A stretch of DNA of 26,066 bases, from assembly GCA_012518765.1 (NCBI GenBank), contig JAAYRN010000036.1:1-26066 (forward strand), written 5' to 3'. The stretch comes from Bacteroidales bacterium. GTDB taxonomy: Bacteria > Bacteroidota > Bacteroidia > Bacteroidales > WCHB1-69. Position numbers and translations under genes: made by a program. The notes below the pieces were generated by a model. That model was not told the origin of the DNA, did not search any database, and worked only from the letters and a program-made list of their open reading frames with translations. Shown piece by piece: positions 14,757-23,124 of this stretch; position 1 is the stretch's first letter, and every line of letters starts with the position of its first letter.

Positions 14757-14801
14757 AGAAAAAAAACAGATAATCAATAAATAAAGAATCAATTATCTGT
14801 T
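14757..14801 (-). terminator. Intrinsic terminator downstream of rny
   Basis: On the minus strand AACAGATAAT and ATTATCTGTT pair as a perfect 10-bp stem around a 17-nt AT-rich loop, followed by a run of T. It lies 21 nt after the rny stop codon. Confidence 0.75.
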
Positions 14802-14822
14802 AGTTATTATATTAAAGTTTAA

Positions 14823-16358
14823 TTATTTAGCGTAATTTACGACTCTGGTTTCACGGACTACCGTAATTTTAATTTGTCCGGGATAGGTCATTTCATTTTG
14901 AATTTTTTTCGATAAATCCAATGATAATTGAGCTGTTTGGTCATCGTTAAGTTTGTCTGCTCCTACTATCACTCTGAGCTCCCTTCCAGCTTGGATGGCG
15001 TAAGTTTTTACTACTCCATCGTAGGATAATGCTAATTCTTCAAGGTCTTTTAACCGTTTGATATAGGCTTCTACAACTTCGCGACGAGCTCCGGGTCTGG
15101 CTCCTGAAATTGCATCACAAATTTGAACGATAGGGGCTATTAAATAGAGCATTTCGGTTTCGTCGTGATGGGATGCGATGGCATTTACAATTTCAGGTTT
15201 TTCTTTGTATTTTTCGGCTAAAGAAGCTCCCAGTTGTGCATGAGGGATATCGGGTTCGTTGTCAGGAACTTTTCCTATATCGTGTAATAAGCCTGCACGT
15301 TTTGCTAATTTAGCGTTTAATCCTAATTCGGCAGCCATGGTAGCACACAAATTAGCTACTTCTTTGGAGTGTTGTAATAAGTTTTGTCCGTAAGAAGAAC
15401 GGTATTTCATTTTTCCTATTAGTCGGATAAGCTCATGATGCACGCCATGAATTCCTAAGTCTACGGTTGTGCGTTTACCAACTTCGATAATTTCTTGTTC
15501 GATTTGACGTTTTGTTTTTGATACAACTTCCTCTATACGAGCAGGATGTATGCGTCCATCGGTTACTAATTTATTGAGTGATAAACGGGCAACTTCTCGG
15601 CGAACGGGGTCGAAACTGGAGAGAATAATGGCGTCAGAAGTGTCGTCAATGATGATTTCTACTCCTGTGAGTGATTCGAGAGCTCGTATATTTCTACCTT
15701 CTCGTCCAATGATTCGTCCTTTAACTTCTTCGCTTTCAATATTAAATACAGACACAGTGTTTTCGTGTGTGTTTTCAACGGCTGTACGCTGTATGGTTTT
15801 GATTAATATTTTTTTAGCTTCAAGGTTAGCATTTGATTTTGCTTCTTCAACAATATCTTTCATCATGATAGCTACATCCGATTTGGCTTCATCTTTAAGA
15901 ATTTCTATTAATTCTTTTTTCGCTTCATCTTTCGATAAATCGGCGGTAGTTTCTAATTTTTCGATTTGTTGTTTTTTTATTTTCTCTAATTCTGCTTGTT
16001 TTTTATTACAAATTTCTAATTGTTGATTGAGCAATTGTTGTTGCTGATTGACCTCATTTTGCCTTCGTTGTAAATTTTCTTGTCGTTGCGAAATGCTTGT
16101 CTCTTTTTGTTTGATTCGATTTTCGGCACTAGCAATTACTCGATTTTTGTCGCTAACAAATTTTTCGTGTTCGGTTTTGAGTTGTAAGAATTTTTCTTTT
16201 GCTTGCAAAATCCTTTCTTTTTTAATAAGTTCTGCTTCTTCCATTTTTTCTTTTAGCAATTTATCATTCTTTGTTATGAATGATTTTTTTAGGATAGTAT
16301 AAGCAATTATAAAACCAACTCCAATACTTAAAATTCCTGTGATGATATAAATAGTCAT
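14823..16358 (-). CDS. rny: Ribonuclease Y
   Basis: RNase Y is a membrane-anchored endoribonuclease that starts mRNA decay. The 511-residue protein has the full family layout: an N-terminal membrane anchor (about residues 2-26), a long charged/Gln-rich coiled coil (about 30-170), a KH domain with VKGRIIGREGRNIRALESLTGVEIIIDD (about 205-240), and an HD phosphohydrolase domain with HSKEVANLCATMAAELGL and GLLHDIGKVPD, where His-Asp is the metal-binding pair. The C-terminal domain contains GRELRVIVGADKLNDDQ and TYPGQIKITVVRETR, also typical. The start ATG precedes the anchor directly. It is the last protein gene of the run coiled-coil protein, zapA, 6S-like RNA, rny, and ends in its own terminator. 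Confidence 0.97.
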   Translation of the reverse strand: MTIYIITGILSIGVGFIIAYTILKKSFITKNDKLLKEKMEEAELIKKERILQAKEKFLQLKTEHEKFVSDKNRVIASAENRIKQKETSISQRQENLQRRQNEVNQQQQLLNQQLEICNKKQAELEKIKKQQIEKLETTADLSKDEAKKELIEILKDEAKSDVAIMMKDIVEEAKSNANLEAKKILIKTIQRTAVENTHENTVSVFNIESEEVKGRIIGREGRNIRALESLTGVEIIIDDTSDAIILSSFDPVRREVARLSLNKLVTDGRIHPARIEEVVSKTKRQIEQEIIEVGKRTTVDLGIHGVHHELIRLIGKMKYRSSYGQNLLQHSKEVANLCATMAAELGLNAKLAKRAGLLHDIGKVPDNEPDIPHAQLGASLAEKYKEKPEIVNAIASHHDETEMLYLIAPIVQICDAISGARPGARREVVEAYIKRLKDLEELALSYDGVVKTYAIQAGRELRVIVGADKLNDDQTAQLSLDLSKKIQNEMTYPGQIKITVVRETRVVNYAK

Positions 16359-16395
16359 AATGTGTGTTAATAATTTTATATTAGTTATTTATATG

Positions 16396-16569
16396 AAAAA
16401 AGTCCCGACAAAATCATTAAAGGCTTAATTAAACTCCGATGTTATTAAGCTTATGAGCATCCACTGTTCCTCAAGTACTGATTGGTATACAATCACTTTA
16501 TTAACAATGAGACACCCAACTAATTTGTTACTGTTGAGTTTAACAAACGTATACGATTTTGTGCGGGAC
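16396..16569 (-). ncRNA. ssrS: 6S RNA (SsrS)-like regulatory RNA between zapA and rny
   Basis: The 248-nt gap between rny and zapA has no gene but folds as one long closed RNA of about 170 nt. On the minus strand the ends GTCCCGCACAAAATC and GATTTTGTCGGGAC pair in a 14-bp closing stem with one bulged base, followed at once by TTTTTT. Inside, CATTGTT pairs with AACAGTG, and an apical hairpin GATTG-TATAC-CAATC caps the structure. A long rod with a central unpaired bubble is the 6S RNA shape, which mimics an open promoter and holds the housekeeping RNA polymerase. The neighbour zapA is also next to ssrS in Escherichia coli. The fold is seen by eye; the 6S identity is inferred from shape, size and context. 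The 5' end may extend a few bases beyond 16569. Confidence 0.75.
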
Positions 16570-16606
16570 TAATCCGTATGTGTATTTTTTATTTTCAAAG
16601 AACGAT

Positions 16607-16915
16607 TTACTCTTCAGCTTCCATTTCCGATATAACATTCAACAAAACTGATTGTAAATTTTTTAAACTTTTCTTTAAATCTGTATCAATATAGTGTTGC
16701 TTTTCAGTTAAATATGTTTCCTTTATAGCAAAATTTATCAATGCGTAACCCATTTGGGTAAATCTATCAGTAATTTGTTTGGAAGCTAAAGACTTGATAT
16801 ATTGTGATATTTTATCTTCCGCTTTTCGATATAGTTCCTCTTGTTCGTCAGTAACTAATAACTTAAACGGTTGTTGAGCAATATATATTGTTATAGATTT
16901 TCTTTTATCTTCCAT
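16607..16915 (-). CDS. zapA: Cell division protein ZapA
   Basis: ZapA binds FtsZ filaments and promotes their bundling in the Z ring. The 102-residue protein opens with a short beta-hairpin (KSITIYIAQQPFKLLVTDEQEELYRKAEDKI), typical of the ZapA head. A long helix follows that would form the dimeric/tetrameric coiled coil (about residues 50-98), ending in the acidic tail EMEAEE. Length and layout fit the family, although ZapA sequences are weakly conserved. It starts 6 nt after the small coiled-coil gene and lies 37 nt before the 6S-like RNA; this zapA-ssrS adjacency is independent support for both calls. Confidence 0.88.
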   Translation of the reverse strand: MEDKRKSITIYIAQQPFKLLVTDEQEELYRKAEDKISQYIKSLASKQITDRFTQMGYALINFAIKETYLTEKQHYIDTDLKKSLKNLQSVLLNVISEMEAEE

Positions 16916-16921
16916 CTTCTT

Positions 16922-17209
16922 TTACTCGTTTAGCAAACAGATACAATGTTCAATTTCCCGCAATAATTCATTTATTTTTAACTTAACATCTGTGTTTTTG
17001 GTAGATGTTTTTAATGTTTCTGAAAGTTTTAATTTAACTAATTGCTCTGTTTGATCTTTTATTTTTATTTCTAAACTGTTAATTATTTGATTTAACTCCT
17101 TGTTTTTATTTTTTAATTTCTTGTTTTTTCTGATTAATTCTTTGTTTTTTTCGATTAATTGCAAGACTTTACTTTCAATTTCTAAGTTTAAAATCTTTAA
17201 TTCTTGCAT
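16922..17209 (-). CDS. Small coiled-coil protein upstream of zapA
   Basis: This 95-residue protein is almost entirely helical. From about residue 8 to 75 it is a Lys/Asn/Glu/Leu-rich heptad coiled coil with no signal peptide or membrane segment. The last 20 residues (KLKINELLREIEHCICLLNE) look more specific, and a similar C-terminal patch is, as I recall, a mark of the short protein often encoded before zapA in Bacteroidota. Cotranscription with zapA (6 nt gap) suggests a division-related partner, perhaps an analogue of ZapB, which also is a short coiled coil; that role is inferred only. The Lys/Asn richness partly reflects the low G+C. Confidence 0.8.
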   Translation of the reverse strand: MQELKILNLEIESKVLQLIEKNKELIRKNKKLKNKNKELNQIINSLEIKIKDQTEQLVKLKLSETLKTSTKNTDVKLKINELLREIEHCICLLNE

Positions 17210-17244
17210 ATTAACTCTTTTGTATAGTTGTAATTATTACAATG

Positions 17245-17277
17245 CAAAGATATATATATATTCAATTAAAATCAAAA
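17245..17277 (-). promoter_or_regulatory. Promoter for the coiled-coil/zapA/6S/rny run
   Basis: The minus strand has TTTTG (17273-17277), a 20-nt spacer and TATCTTTG (17245-17252). Both elements and the spacing fit the Bacteroidota TTTG...TAnnTTTG promoter. Initiation near 17238 gives a leader of about 29 nt. Confidence 0.68.
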
Positions 17278-17362
17278 GAAAATTATAATTTCTTGCAAAC
17301 AGTGTAAAATTAATTTTTTACAAATAAAAATACTTCTGATTAAAAAAATACGTTAACAAACT

Positions 17363-19663
17363 ATGAAACATAAGCTTGCTATTAGAAAAAAGACAATCAT
17401 AATTTTAAGTTTATTGCTTTGTGTTACTGCTTCATTTGCTCAAAAAGTGGGTTTAGTTTTGAGTGGAGGAGGAGCCAGAGGGATGGCACATATTGGGGTT
17501 ATTAAAGCTTTGGAAGAAAGGGAAATTCCTATCGATTATATAGTGGGAACTTCTATAGGGGCTATAGTTGGAGGCTTATATGCCGCAGGTTATACTCCCG
17601 AAGAGATGGAAGAAATTTTTTGTGGACAAGAATTAGAAAATATATTAACGGGGAAAATAGAAGATAGATATTATTATTTCTTTAAAAGACAAGAAGTTAA
17701 CTCAGCATGGGTTCAGCTGAGATTTGATTTAGATTCGGCGATATTTGCCCCTTATTTGTCATTGAATATAGTAGCACCCTATCGGATGGATTTTTCTTTT
17801 TTGGAATATTTTTCAAAATCAGATTACATTGCTAACTATAATTTCGATAGTTTGTTGATCCCTTTTCGTTGTATTGCAACCGATGTTACTAACGGAAAAG
17901 AAGTGGTTTTAGACGGAGGCTCGTTGAAAGATGCAGTCAGAGCTTCGATGACGTATCCTATTTATTTCAGCCCTATTCGTATCGATGGAAATTTAATGTA
18001 TGATGGAGGAATTGTTAATAACTTTCCTGTAGATGTAATGTGTCAAGTGCCTGATGTAGATTATATTATAGGAGTAAAAGTAGCAGCTCCAGTAAAAGAA
18101 CCAACAGAAGATAACCTGATAGCTACTTTTATGAATATGATTGTTGAAAAAGAACAGGATCAAATATTTTGCAAGGACGGAATTATTATAAAACCTGATC
18201 TTCCAGATTTAACTATAACTGATTTTAACGAAACTAAACAACTTGTTCAAATCGGTTATCAAACAATGATGGATAGTTTACACGTATTTGAAAATAAAAT
18301 ACCAAGACGTATATCTTCCGATTCTTTAATGAAAAAGAGAAAAGAGTATAAACAAAAGGGAAGGGAAATTTTAGTAGGTTCGGTAAAGGTAATGGGACTC
18401 AATCCTTCACAGTCTATTTTTATGGAAAAAATTATTTTAGAAAAAAATGAAATAATTACGTTGGAAGAGTTTAAAGCACGGTATTTTAAATTAATTATGG
18501 AAGATAAAATCAAAGATTTATATCCATATTTGGTTTACGATTCGATTTTGAATTACTATGAAGTTATATTACATGCAAGTTCTATTAAACCTTTTCAAGC
18601 CAATTTTGGAGGATATATTTCGGCAAATGCTTATACCACTTTATTCCTTCAATTACAATATAAATATCTTGGATTACAATCAATAGAAGCGGGATTAGAT
18701 GCTTATTTTGGAAGATATTATAACTCGTTGGTTGCCTCTACACGTTTGGATTATTTTAAAAAACCTACTTTTAATCAATTAGTTAAAGTCGGATATAATC
18801 GGTGGAATTATTTTAATACCTATCGTTCATTTGTCGGAAGCGAAACCCCTTCTTACTTGATTCACGAGGAAATTTTCTTTGATTATGGATTTGCTTTTCC
18901 GGTTGCTAATAAAGCTAAAGTATACGGAGGAATTACAGTAATGCATACGCATGATAAATATTATCAGAGCAATGTATATTTAAAAGAAGATAATTACGAT
19001 GTTAATTATTTTAAGGGAACAACTCCTTATCTTGTTTTCGAATACAATACTTCCGATTATCAGTATTTTGCAACAGAAGGGATGTTTTTAAAAATAAAAT
19101 TGAACTATTTTGAAGGAAGTGAAATTAATATGCCAGGGAGTACTTCCATTGTAAGAGAAAGTTCTATAAAAAACATGAATTGGTTTAGTACAAATGTATA
19201 TGTACATAAGTCATTTCCATTTAGCAAATGGTATAGTTTAGGACTTATAGGACAGGCCGTTTGGTCAAATTTACCGTTGTTTTCAAGCTATAATGCCACT
19301 AAACTAAGATCAAATTATTTTGCCCCAACCCACGAAAGCAACATTGCATATTTGCCTACTTATAGAGAACCTTGTTTTTTAGCTGCTGGTTTTGGAAATA
19401 CATTTAAAATTTACAAAGGCTTGCAGTTTAGATTAGAAGCCTATTATTTTCAGCCTATTATTTCTATCAATAAAAATATAGATTATACGCCATCCTATGA
19501 AAAATATTTCAAACGATATGCAATTATGGCTTATTCATCTATAGCTTACACAACAAAACTTGGACCTATTACTTTAAATCTTTCTTGGTATTCTCATAAT
19601 GATCCCGATTTTATTTTCAATCTTAGTTTTGGATATTTAATATTTAACAATAAAATATTTTAA
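17363..19663 (+). CDS. Secreted patatin-like phospholipase with C-terminal BamA-type barrel
   Basis: This 766-residue protein has a signal peptide (residues 1-26, ending SFA) and then a patatin domain. The oxyanion loop is GGGARG (35-40), the nucleophile is Ser64 in GTSIG, and the catalytic aspartate is Asp214 in DGG (MYDGGIVNNFPVD), so the Ser-Asp dyad is intact. A POTRA-like segment follows (about 315-390, VGSVKVMGLNPSQSIFMEKI). The remaining ~370 residues are Tyr/Phe-rich strands of an Omp85/surface-antigen-type barrel, ending SFGYLIFNNKIF. This matches the PlpD/type Vd-like family common in Bacteroidota, predicted to display a phospholipase A/lysophospholipase at the cell surface or periplasmic face. 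It heads a tight operon: the GH3/beta-lactamase gene starts 6 nt downstream. No clean TAnnTTTG box is seen upstream; TACTTCTG at about 17330 is the closest. Confidence 0.92.
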   Translation: MKHKLAIRKKTIIILSLLLCVTASFAQKVGLVLSGGGARGMAHIGVIKALEEREIPIDYIVGTSIGAIVGGLYAAGYTPEEMEEIFCGQELENILTGKIEDRYYYFFKRQEVNSAWVQLRFDLDSAIFAPYLSLNIVAPYRMDFSFLEYFSKSDYIANYNFDSLLIPFRCIATDVTNGKEVVLDGGSLKDAVRASMTYPIYFSPIRIDGNLMYDGGIVNNFPVDVMCQVPDVDYIIGVKVAAPVKEPTEDNLIATFMNMIVEKEQDQIFCKDGIIIKPDLPDLTITDFNETKQLVQIGYQTMMDSLHVFENKIPRRISSDSLMKKRKEYKQKGREILVGSVKVMGLNPSQSIFMEKIILEKNEIITLEEFKARYFKLIMEDKIKDLYPYLVYDSILNYYEVILHASSIKPFQANFGGYISANAYTTLFLQLQYKYLGLQSIEAGLDAYFGRYYNSLVASTRLDYFKKPTFNQLVKVGYNRWNYFNTYRSFVGSETPSYLIHEEIFFDYGFAFPVANKAKVYGGITVMHTHDKYYQSNVYLKEDNYDVNYFKGTTPYLVFEYNTSDYQYFATEGMFLKIKLNYFEGSEINMPGSTSIVRESSIKNMNWFSTNVYVHKSFPFSKWYSLGLIGQAVWSNLPLFSSYNATKLRSNYFAPTHESNIAYLPTYREPCFLAAGFGNTFKIYKGLQFRLEAYYFQPIISINKNIDYTPSYEKYFKRYAIMAYSSIAYTTKLGPITLNLSWYSHNDPDFIFNLSFGYLIFNNKIF

Positions 19664-19669
19664 ATAGCT

Positions 19670-22564
19670 ATGTATAAAAAATTTATCATTTCTTTTTTAT
19701 TCTTTTGTTTTTATAGTTCTTCTTTTTTGTTTTCTCAAAACATACAATATCCTGTTAATCAAAAGAATATATCGTGGGCAGATTCTGTTTTTACAACCTT
19801 ATCCTTGGATGAAAAAATAGCTCAATTAATGGTTGTTCGGGCTTTTTCTAATAAGGATGAAACCTATGTTAGCAATTTATTGGATACCATTGCTAAATAT
19901 CAGTTTGGTGGAGTATGTTTTTTCCAAGGAGGAATTGCAAGACAAGCGATTATGACTAATCAAATGCAGCAAATAAGTAAAATTCCCATGATGGTAACCA
20001 TAGATGCAGAATACGGATTGGCTATGCGATTGGATAGCGTAGAGTTATATCCCCGACAAATGGCATTGGGAGCTACACAAAACATAGAAGATATTTATAA
20101 AATGGGAAGTATTATTGCAAAACAATGCCAAAGAATGGGAATACATGTTAATTTTGTATCGTGTGTAGATGTTAATTGTAATTCTAAAAATCCTGTCATA
20201 AATAGCCGTTCTTTTGGAGCTAATCCTCAAATAGTTGCTAAATATGGAATTGCTTATATGAAAGGAATGCAAGATCAAGGAGTAATGGCTGTAGCCAAAC
20301 ATTTTCCGGGACATGGAGACACAGACTCTGATTCACATTTTAGTTTACCTGTAATTAAACACAATCGTAAACGATTAGATTCTATTGAATTATATCCATT
20401 TCGCCAAGCCATTGAAGCGGGAATTGACGGAATGATGGTAGGACATTTGAATGTGCCTGCTTTGGATTCTATAGAGGGTTCTATTTCTTCAACATCAGCT
20501 AAGATTATAAAAGAACTATTAATACACACTATGGGTTTTAATGGATTGGTTTTTACCGATGGTCTTGAAATGAAAGGAATAACCAATCACTATCTTCCGG
20601 GAGATTTGGAAGTAAATGCGTTAGCTGCTGGAAACGATTTATTATTACTTCCTGCAGAACCTTATGTTGTGATAGAAAAAATAAAAGAAGCTATTAAACA
20701 AGGAATTTTAACCGAAGAAGACATCAATCAAAAGTGTATTAAAATGTTGAAATTCAAAGAAAAATACGTCCTACCCAATATAAAACCTATAGAAATAAAA
20801 AATTTATACGAAGATATTAATTCAAAAGAAGCTGCTGACATATATGCCCAATTAACTCAATCATCGTTGACATTGCTAAAAAATGAAGGAAATATAATTC
20901 CATTTCAATACATTACACAAAAAAAACTAACCCATATCCGATTGGATAACAGGAGAAATACCACTTTAGAATCAACAATTTCTAATTATATTCCTATTCA
21001 TACAACACGTATTTCTCAAAAAAAATTAGAAAAAAATGATTTTAACATAAATAATTTGTGCGATTCGGGAGAAATTGTATTAGTAAGTTTACATACTGTT
21101 AATCAATATCCTAAAAATGATTATGGACTTACTCGTGAAGTTTTATCTTTTTTAGATGCGTTGAGCAAAAGAGCAACTGTAATTTTTGTGTTAATGGGGA
21201 ATCCTTATGTATTGGATTATATTCCATTTAATGATAGATTTTCAACCATTTTAATAGCCTATCATCCTGTTGCAGTTGCCGAAAAAGCAGTGGGCGAAGC
21301 CTTATGTGGCTTACGTCCTATAAGAGGAAAATTGCCCGTATTTTTAAATGATTATACTTACAATACAGGAATTTATACAAAAGAAACCTGTTTTTCTACC
21401 GTTTCTTTTCCACAAATAGATTCCTTGGCTGAAATGGGAATAAAAATGAAAGCCTATCCAGGTTGTCGCATATTAATTGCCCACAAGGATACGGTTGTTT
21501 ACAATAAATCATTTGGTTTTCATACGTATGAAAACGATGTGTTAGTTGCAAATAATGATGTTTACGATTTGGCATCTATCACAAAAATTGCTGCTACTAC
21601 CTTGGCAATTATGAAATTATATGAGGAAGATAAAATAAATTTGCAAGATAAATTATCAAAACACTTATCTTATTTAAAAGGAAGCAACAAAGAAAATATA
21701 AGTATTGCCGAAGTGATGACACATACGGCAGGATTAAAATCTTGGATACCGTTTTATAAACAAACACTTACGGGTTCTACCAACCAATGGAATCCTCTTA
21801 TTTTTAGTTCTACTTATTCAAAAAAATATTCCATCGAAGTATGTAAAAATATGTATATGAATAATATGTATGTTGATACAATCTTTCATCAAATTGTACT
21901 TTCTCCTTTAAAACAAGATAAGCAATACGAATATAGCGATTTAGGATTTTATTTGCTTTCAGATTTAGTATATAAAGTTTCGGGGCAGACATTGGACGTA
22001 TATTTGAATAATCATTTTTATACTCCCATGGGATTACAGTCTATTTTGTTTAATCCCAATCAAAAAATACTATCACATTATATTCCTCCTACTGAAAAGG
22101 ATACATTGTTTAGAAAACAATTAATACAGGCTTATGTACACGATCAAGGGGCGGCTATGTTAGGAGGAGCTTCGGGACATGCAGGTTTATTTGCTTCGGC
22201 AGATGACCTGTATGCAGTATTGCAAATGCTATTAAATGAAGGAACATATCAAGGGAAAAAATATTTAAATCCTTCAACAATAAAACATTTTACTTCTTAT
22301 TATTCACGTTCTTCTCGGCGTGGACTTGGATTTGACAAACCTCCGCGCAACAAGGGGAAGGGAATGTGTAGCAATTACGCTTCTCCGTTAAGCTATGGAC
22401 ATAGCGGATTTACAGGCACTTATTGTTGGGTCGATCCCAAATATGATATTATCTACATATTTTTATCAAATAGAATTTACCCCGATGCAGAAAATCAAAA
22501 AATTACAAAATTAAATATCCGAACAAAAATACAAGACCTTATTTACGAAAGTTTAGAAAAATGA
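19670..22564 (+). CDS. GH3 beta-N-acetylglucosaminidase fused to a beta-lactamase-type serine hydrolase
   Basis: The 964-residue protein has a signal peptide (about 1-22, ending LFSQ). Its GH3 domain (about 35-390) has the NagZ marks KHFPGHGDTDSDSH (residues 210-223, with the Asp221/His223 acid-base dyad) and VFTDGLEMKGI with nucleophile Asp297, so it should release N-acetylglucosamine from cell-wall fragments. A GH3 C-terminal-like linker region (about 400-560) follows. The C-terminal class C beta-lactamase/DD-peptidase-type domain (about 590-960) has SITK (Ser636, Lys639), YSD where YxN is usual, and HSGFTGT as the KTG equivalent. This double-enzyme layout is known in Bacteroidota and probably acts on periplasmic muropeptides. 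It starts 6 nt after the patatin gene, and its stop overlaps the rlmH start by 4 nt. Confidence 0.94.
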   Translation: MYKKFIISFLFFCFYSSSFLFSQNIQYPVNQKNISWADSVFTTLSLDEKIAQLMVVRAFSNKDETYVSNLLDTIAKYQFGGVCFFQGGIARQAIMTNQMQQISKIPMMVTIDAEYGLAMRLDSVELYPRQMALGATQNIEDIYKMGSIIAKQCQRMGIHVNFVSCVDVNCNSKNPVINSRSFGANPQIVAKYGIAYMKGMQDQGVMAVAKHFPGHGDTDSDSHFSLPVIKHNRKRLDSIELYPFRQAIEAGIDGMMVGHLNVPALDSIEGSISSTSAKIIKELLIHTMGFNGLVFTDGLEMKGITNHYLPGDLEVNALAAGNDLLLLPAEPYVVIEKIKEAIKQGILTEEDINQKCIKMLKFKEKYVLPNIKPIEIKNLYEDINSKEAADIYAQLTQSSLTLLKNEGNIIPFQYITQKKLTHIRLDNRRNTTLESTISNYIPIHTTRISQKKLEKNDFNINNLCDSGEIVLVSLHTVNQYPKNDYGLTREVLSFLDALSKRATVIFVLMGNPYVLDYIPFNDRFSTILIAYHPVAVAEKAVGEALCGLRPIRGKLPVFLNDYTYNTGIYTKETCFSTVSFPQIDSLAEMGIKMKAYPGCRILIAHKDTVVYNKSFGFHTYENDVLVANNDVYDLASITKIAATTLAIMKLYEEDKINLQDKLSKHLSYLKGSNKENISIAEVMTHTAGLKSWIPFYKQTLTGSTNQWNPLIFSSTYSKKYSIEVCKNMYMNNMYVDTIFHQIVLSPLKQDKQYEYSDLGFYLLSDLVYKVSGQTLDVYLNNHFYTPMGLQSILFNPNQKILSHYIPPTEKDTLFRKQLIQAYVHDQGAAMLGGASGHAGLFASADDLYAVLQMLLNEGTYQGKKYLNPSTIKHFTSYYSRSSRRGLGFDKPPRNKGKGMCSNYASPLSYGHSGFTGTYCWVDPKYDIIYIFLSNRIYPDAENQKITKLNIRTKIQDLIYESLEK

Positions 22565-23034
22565 AAATAAAAATCATTGCGATAGGAAAAACGGAAGAAA
22601 AGTACTTAAAAGAAGGAGTTTCTATTTACTTAAACAAACTCAAACATTATATTGATATAGAATTTATTGAAATACCAGAATTAAAATACAAAAAGGGAAT
22701 AAGCAAAAAAGAACAAAAAATAAAAGAAGGTTTATTGATATTAAATAAATTAGAATCTTCAGAAAGATTAGTATTGTTAGACGAAAGGGGGAAAAATTTT
22801 ACATCGGTTCAATTTTCAGAATTTATACAACAACAAATGAATACGTCAATAAAAAGACTAACTTTTGTAATAGGAGGTCCCTATGGTTTTTCAGATGAAT
22901 TGTATCAAAAAGAACATATTTTATTGTCGTTTTCTTCTATGACTTTCTCTCATCAAATGATAAGGTTGTTCTTTTTAGAACAACTTTACAGAGGCTTTAC
23001 AATCTTAAACAAAGAGCCTTACCATCATTATTAA
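22561..23034 (+). CDS. rlmH: 23S rRNA (pseudouridine1915-N3)-methyltransferase RlmH
   Basis: RlmH is a SPOUT-class dimeric enzyme that methylates pseudouridine 1915 in helix 69 of 23S rRNA, using S-adenosylmethionine. The 157-residue length is exactly typical. Conserved parts are the start KIKIIAIGKT, LVLLDERGKNFTS, the knotted SAM-binding FVIGGPYGFS and the C-terminal SSMTFSHQMIRLFFLEQLYRGFTI ending in KEPYHHY. The ATG overlaps the stop of the preceding gene (ATGA), so it is translationally coupled to the GH3/beta-lactamase gene despite an unrelated function. Confidence 0.97.
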   Translation: MKIKIIAIGKTEEKYLKEGVSIYLNKLKHYIDIEFIEIPELKYKKGISKKEQKIKEGLLILNKLESSERLVLLDERGKNFTSVQFSEFIQQQMNTSIKRLTFVIGGPYGFSDELYQKEHILLSFSSMTFSHQMIRLFFLEQLYRGFTILNKEPYHHY

Positions 23035-23048
23035 AAAAAAAATAGATT

Positions 23049-23082
23049 TTTGACGAAACTATTAACTTTTTGTATATTTTTG
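23049..23082 (+). promoter_or_regulatory. Promoter for the T9SS cargo gene
   Basis: TTTG (23049-23052), a 22-nt spacer and TATTTTTG (23075-23082), followed by CATAG, fit the Bacteroidota promoter pattern. Initiation near 23088 gives a leader of about 37 nt, so the adhesin gene is probably transcribed apart from rlmH. Confidence 0.6.
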
Positions 23083-23124
23083 CATAGTCAAAAGAAAAAA
23101 TTAATTTAAAAAAATATTTGAGAG

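Noticed and set aside
15550..16302. Long plus-strand open frames opposite rny
   Set aside because: They are mirror frames of the coiled-coil and KH coding sequence, with low-complexity Ser/Phe/Cys composition and no start context.
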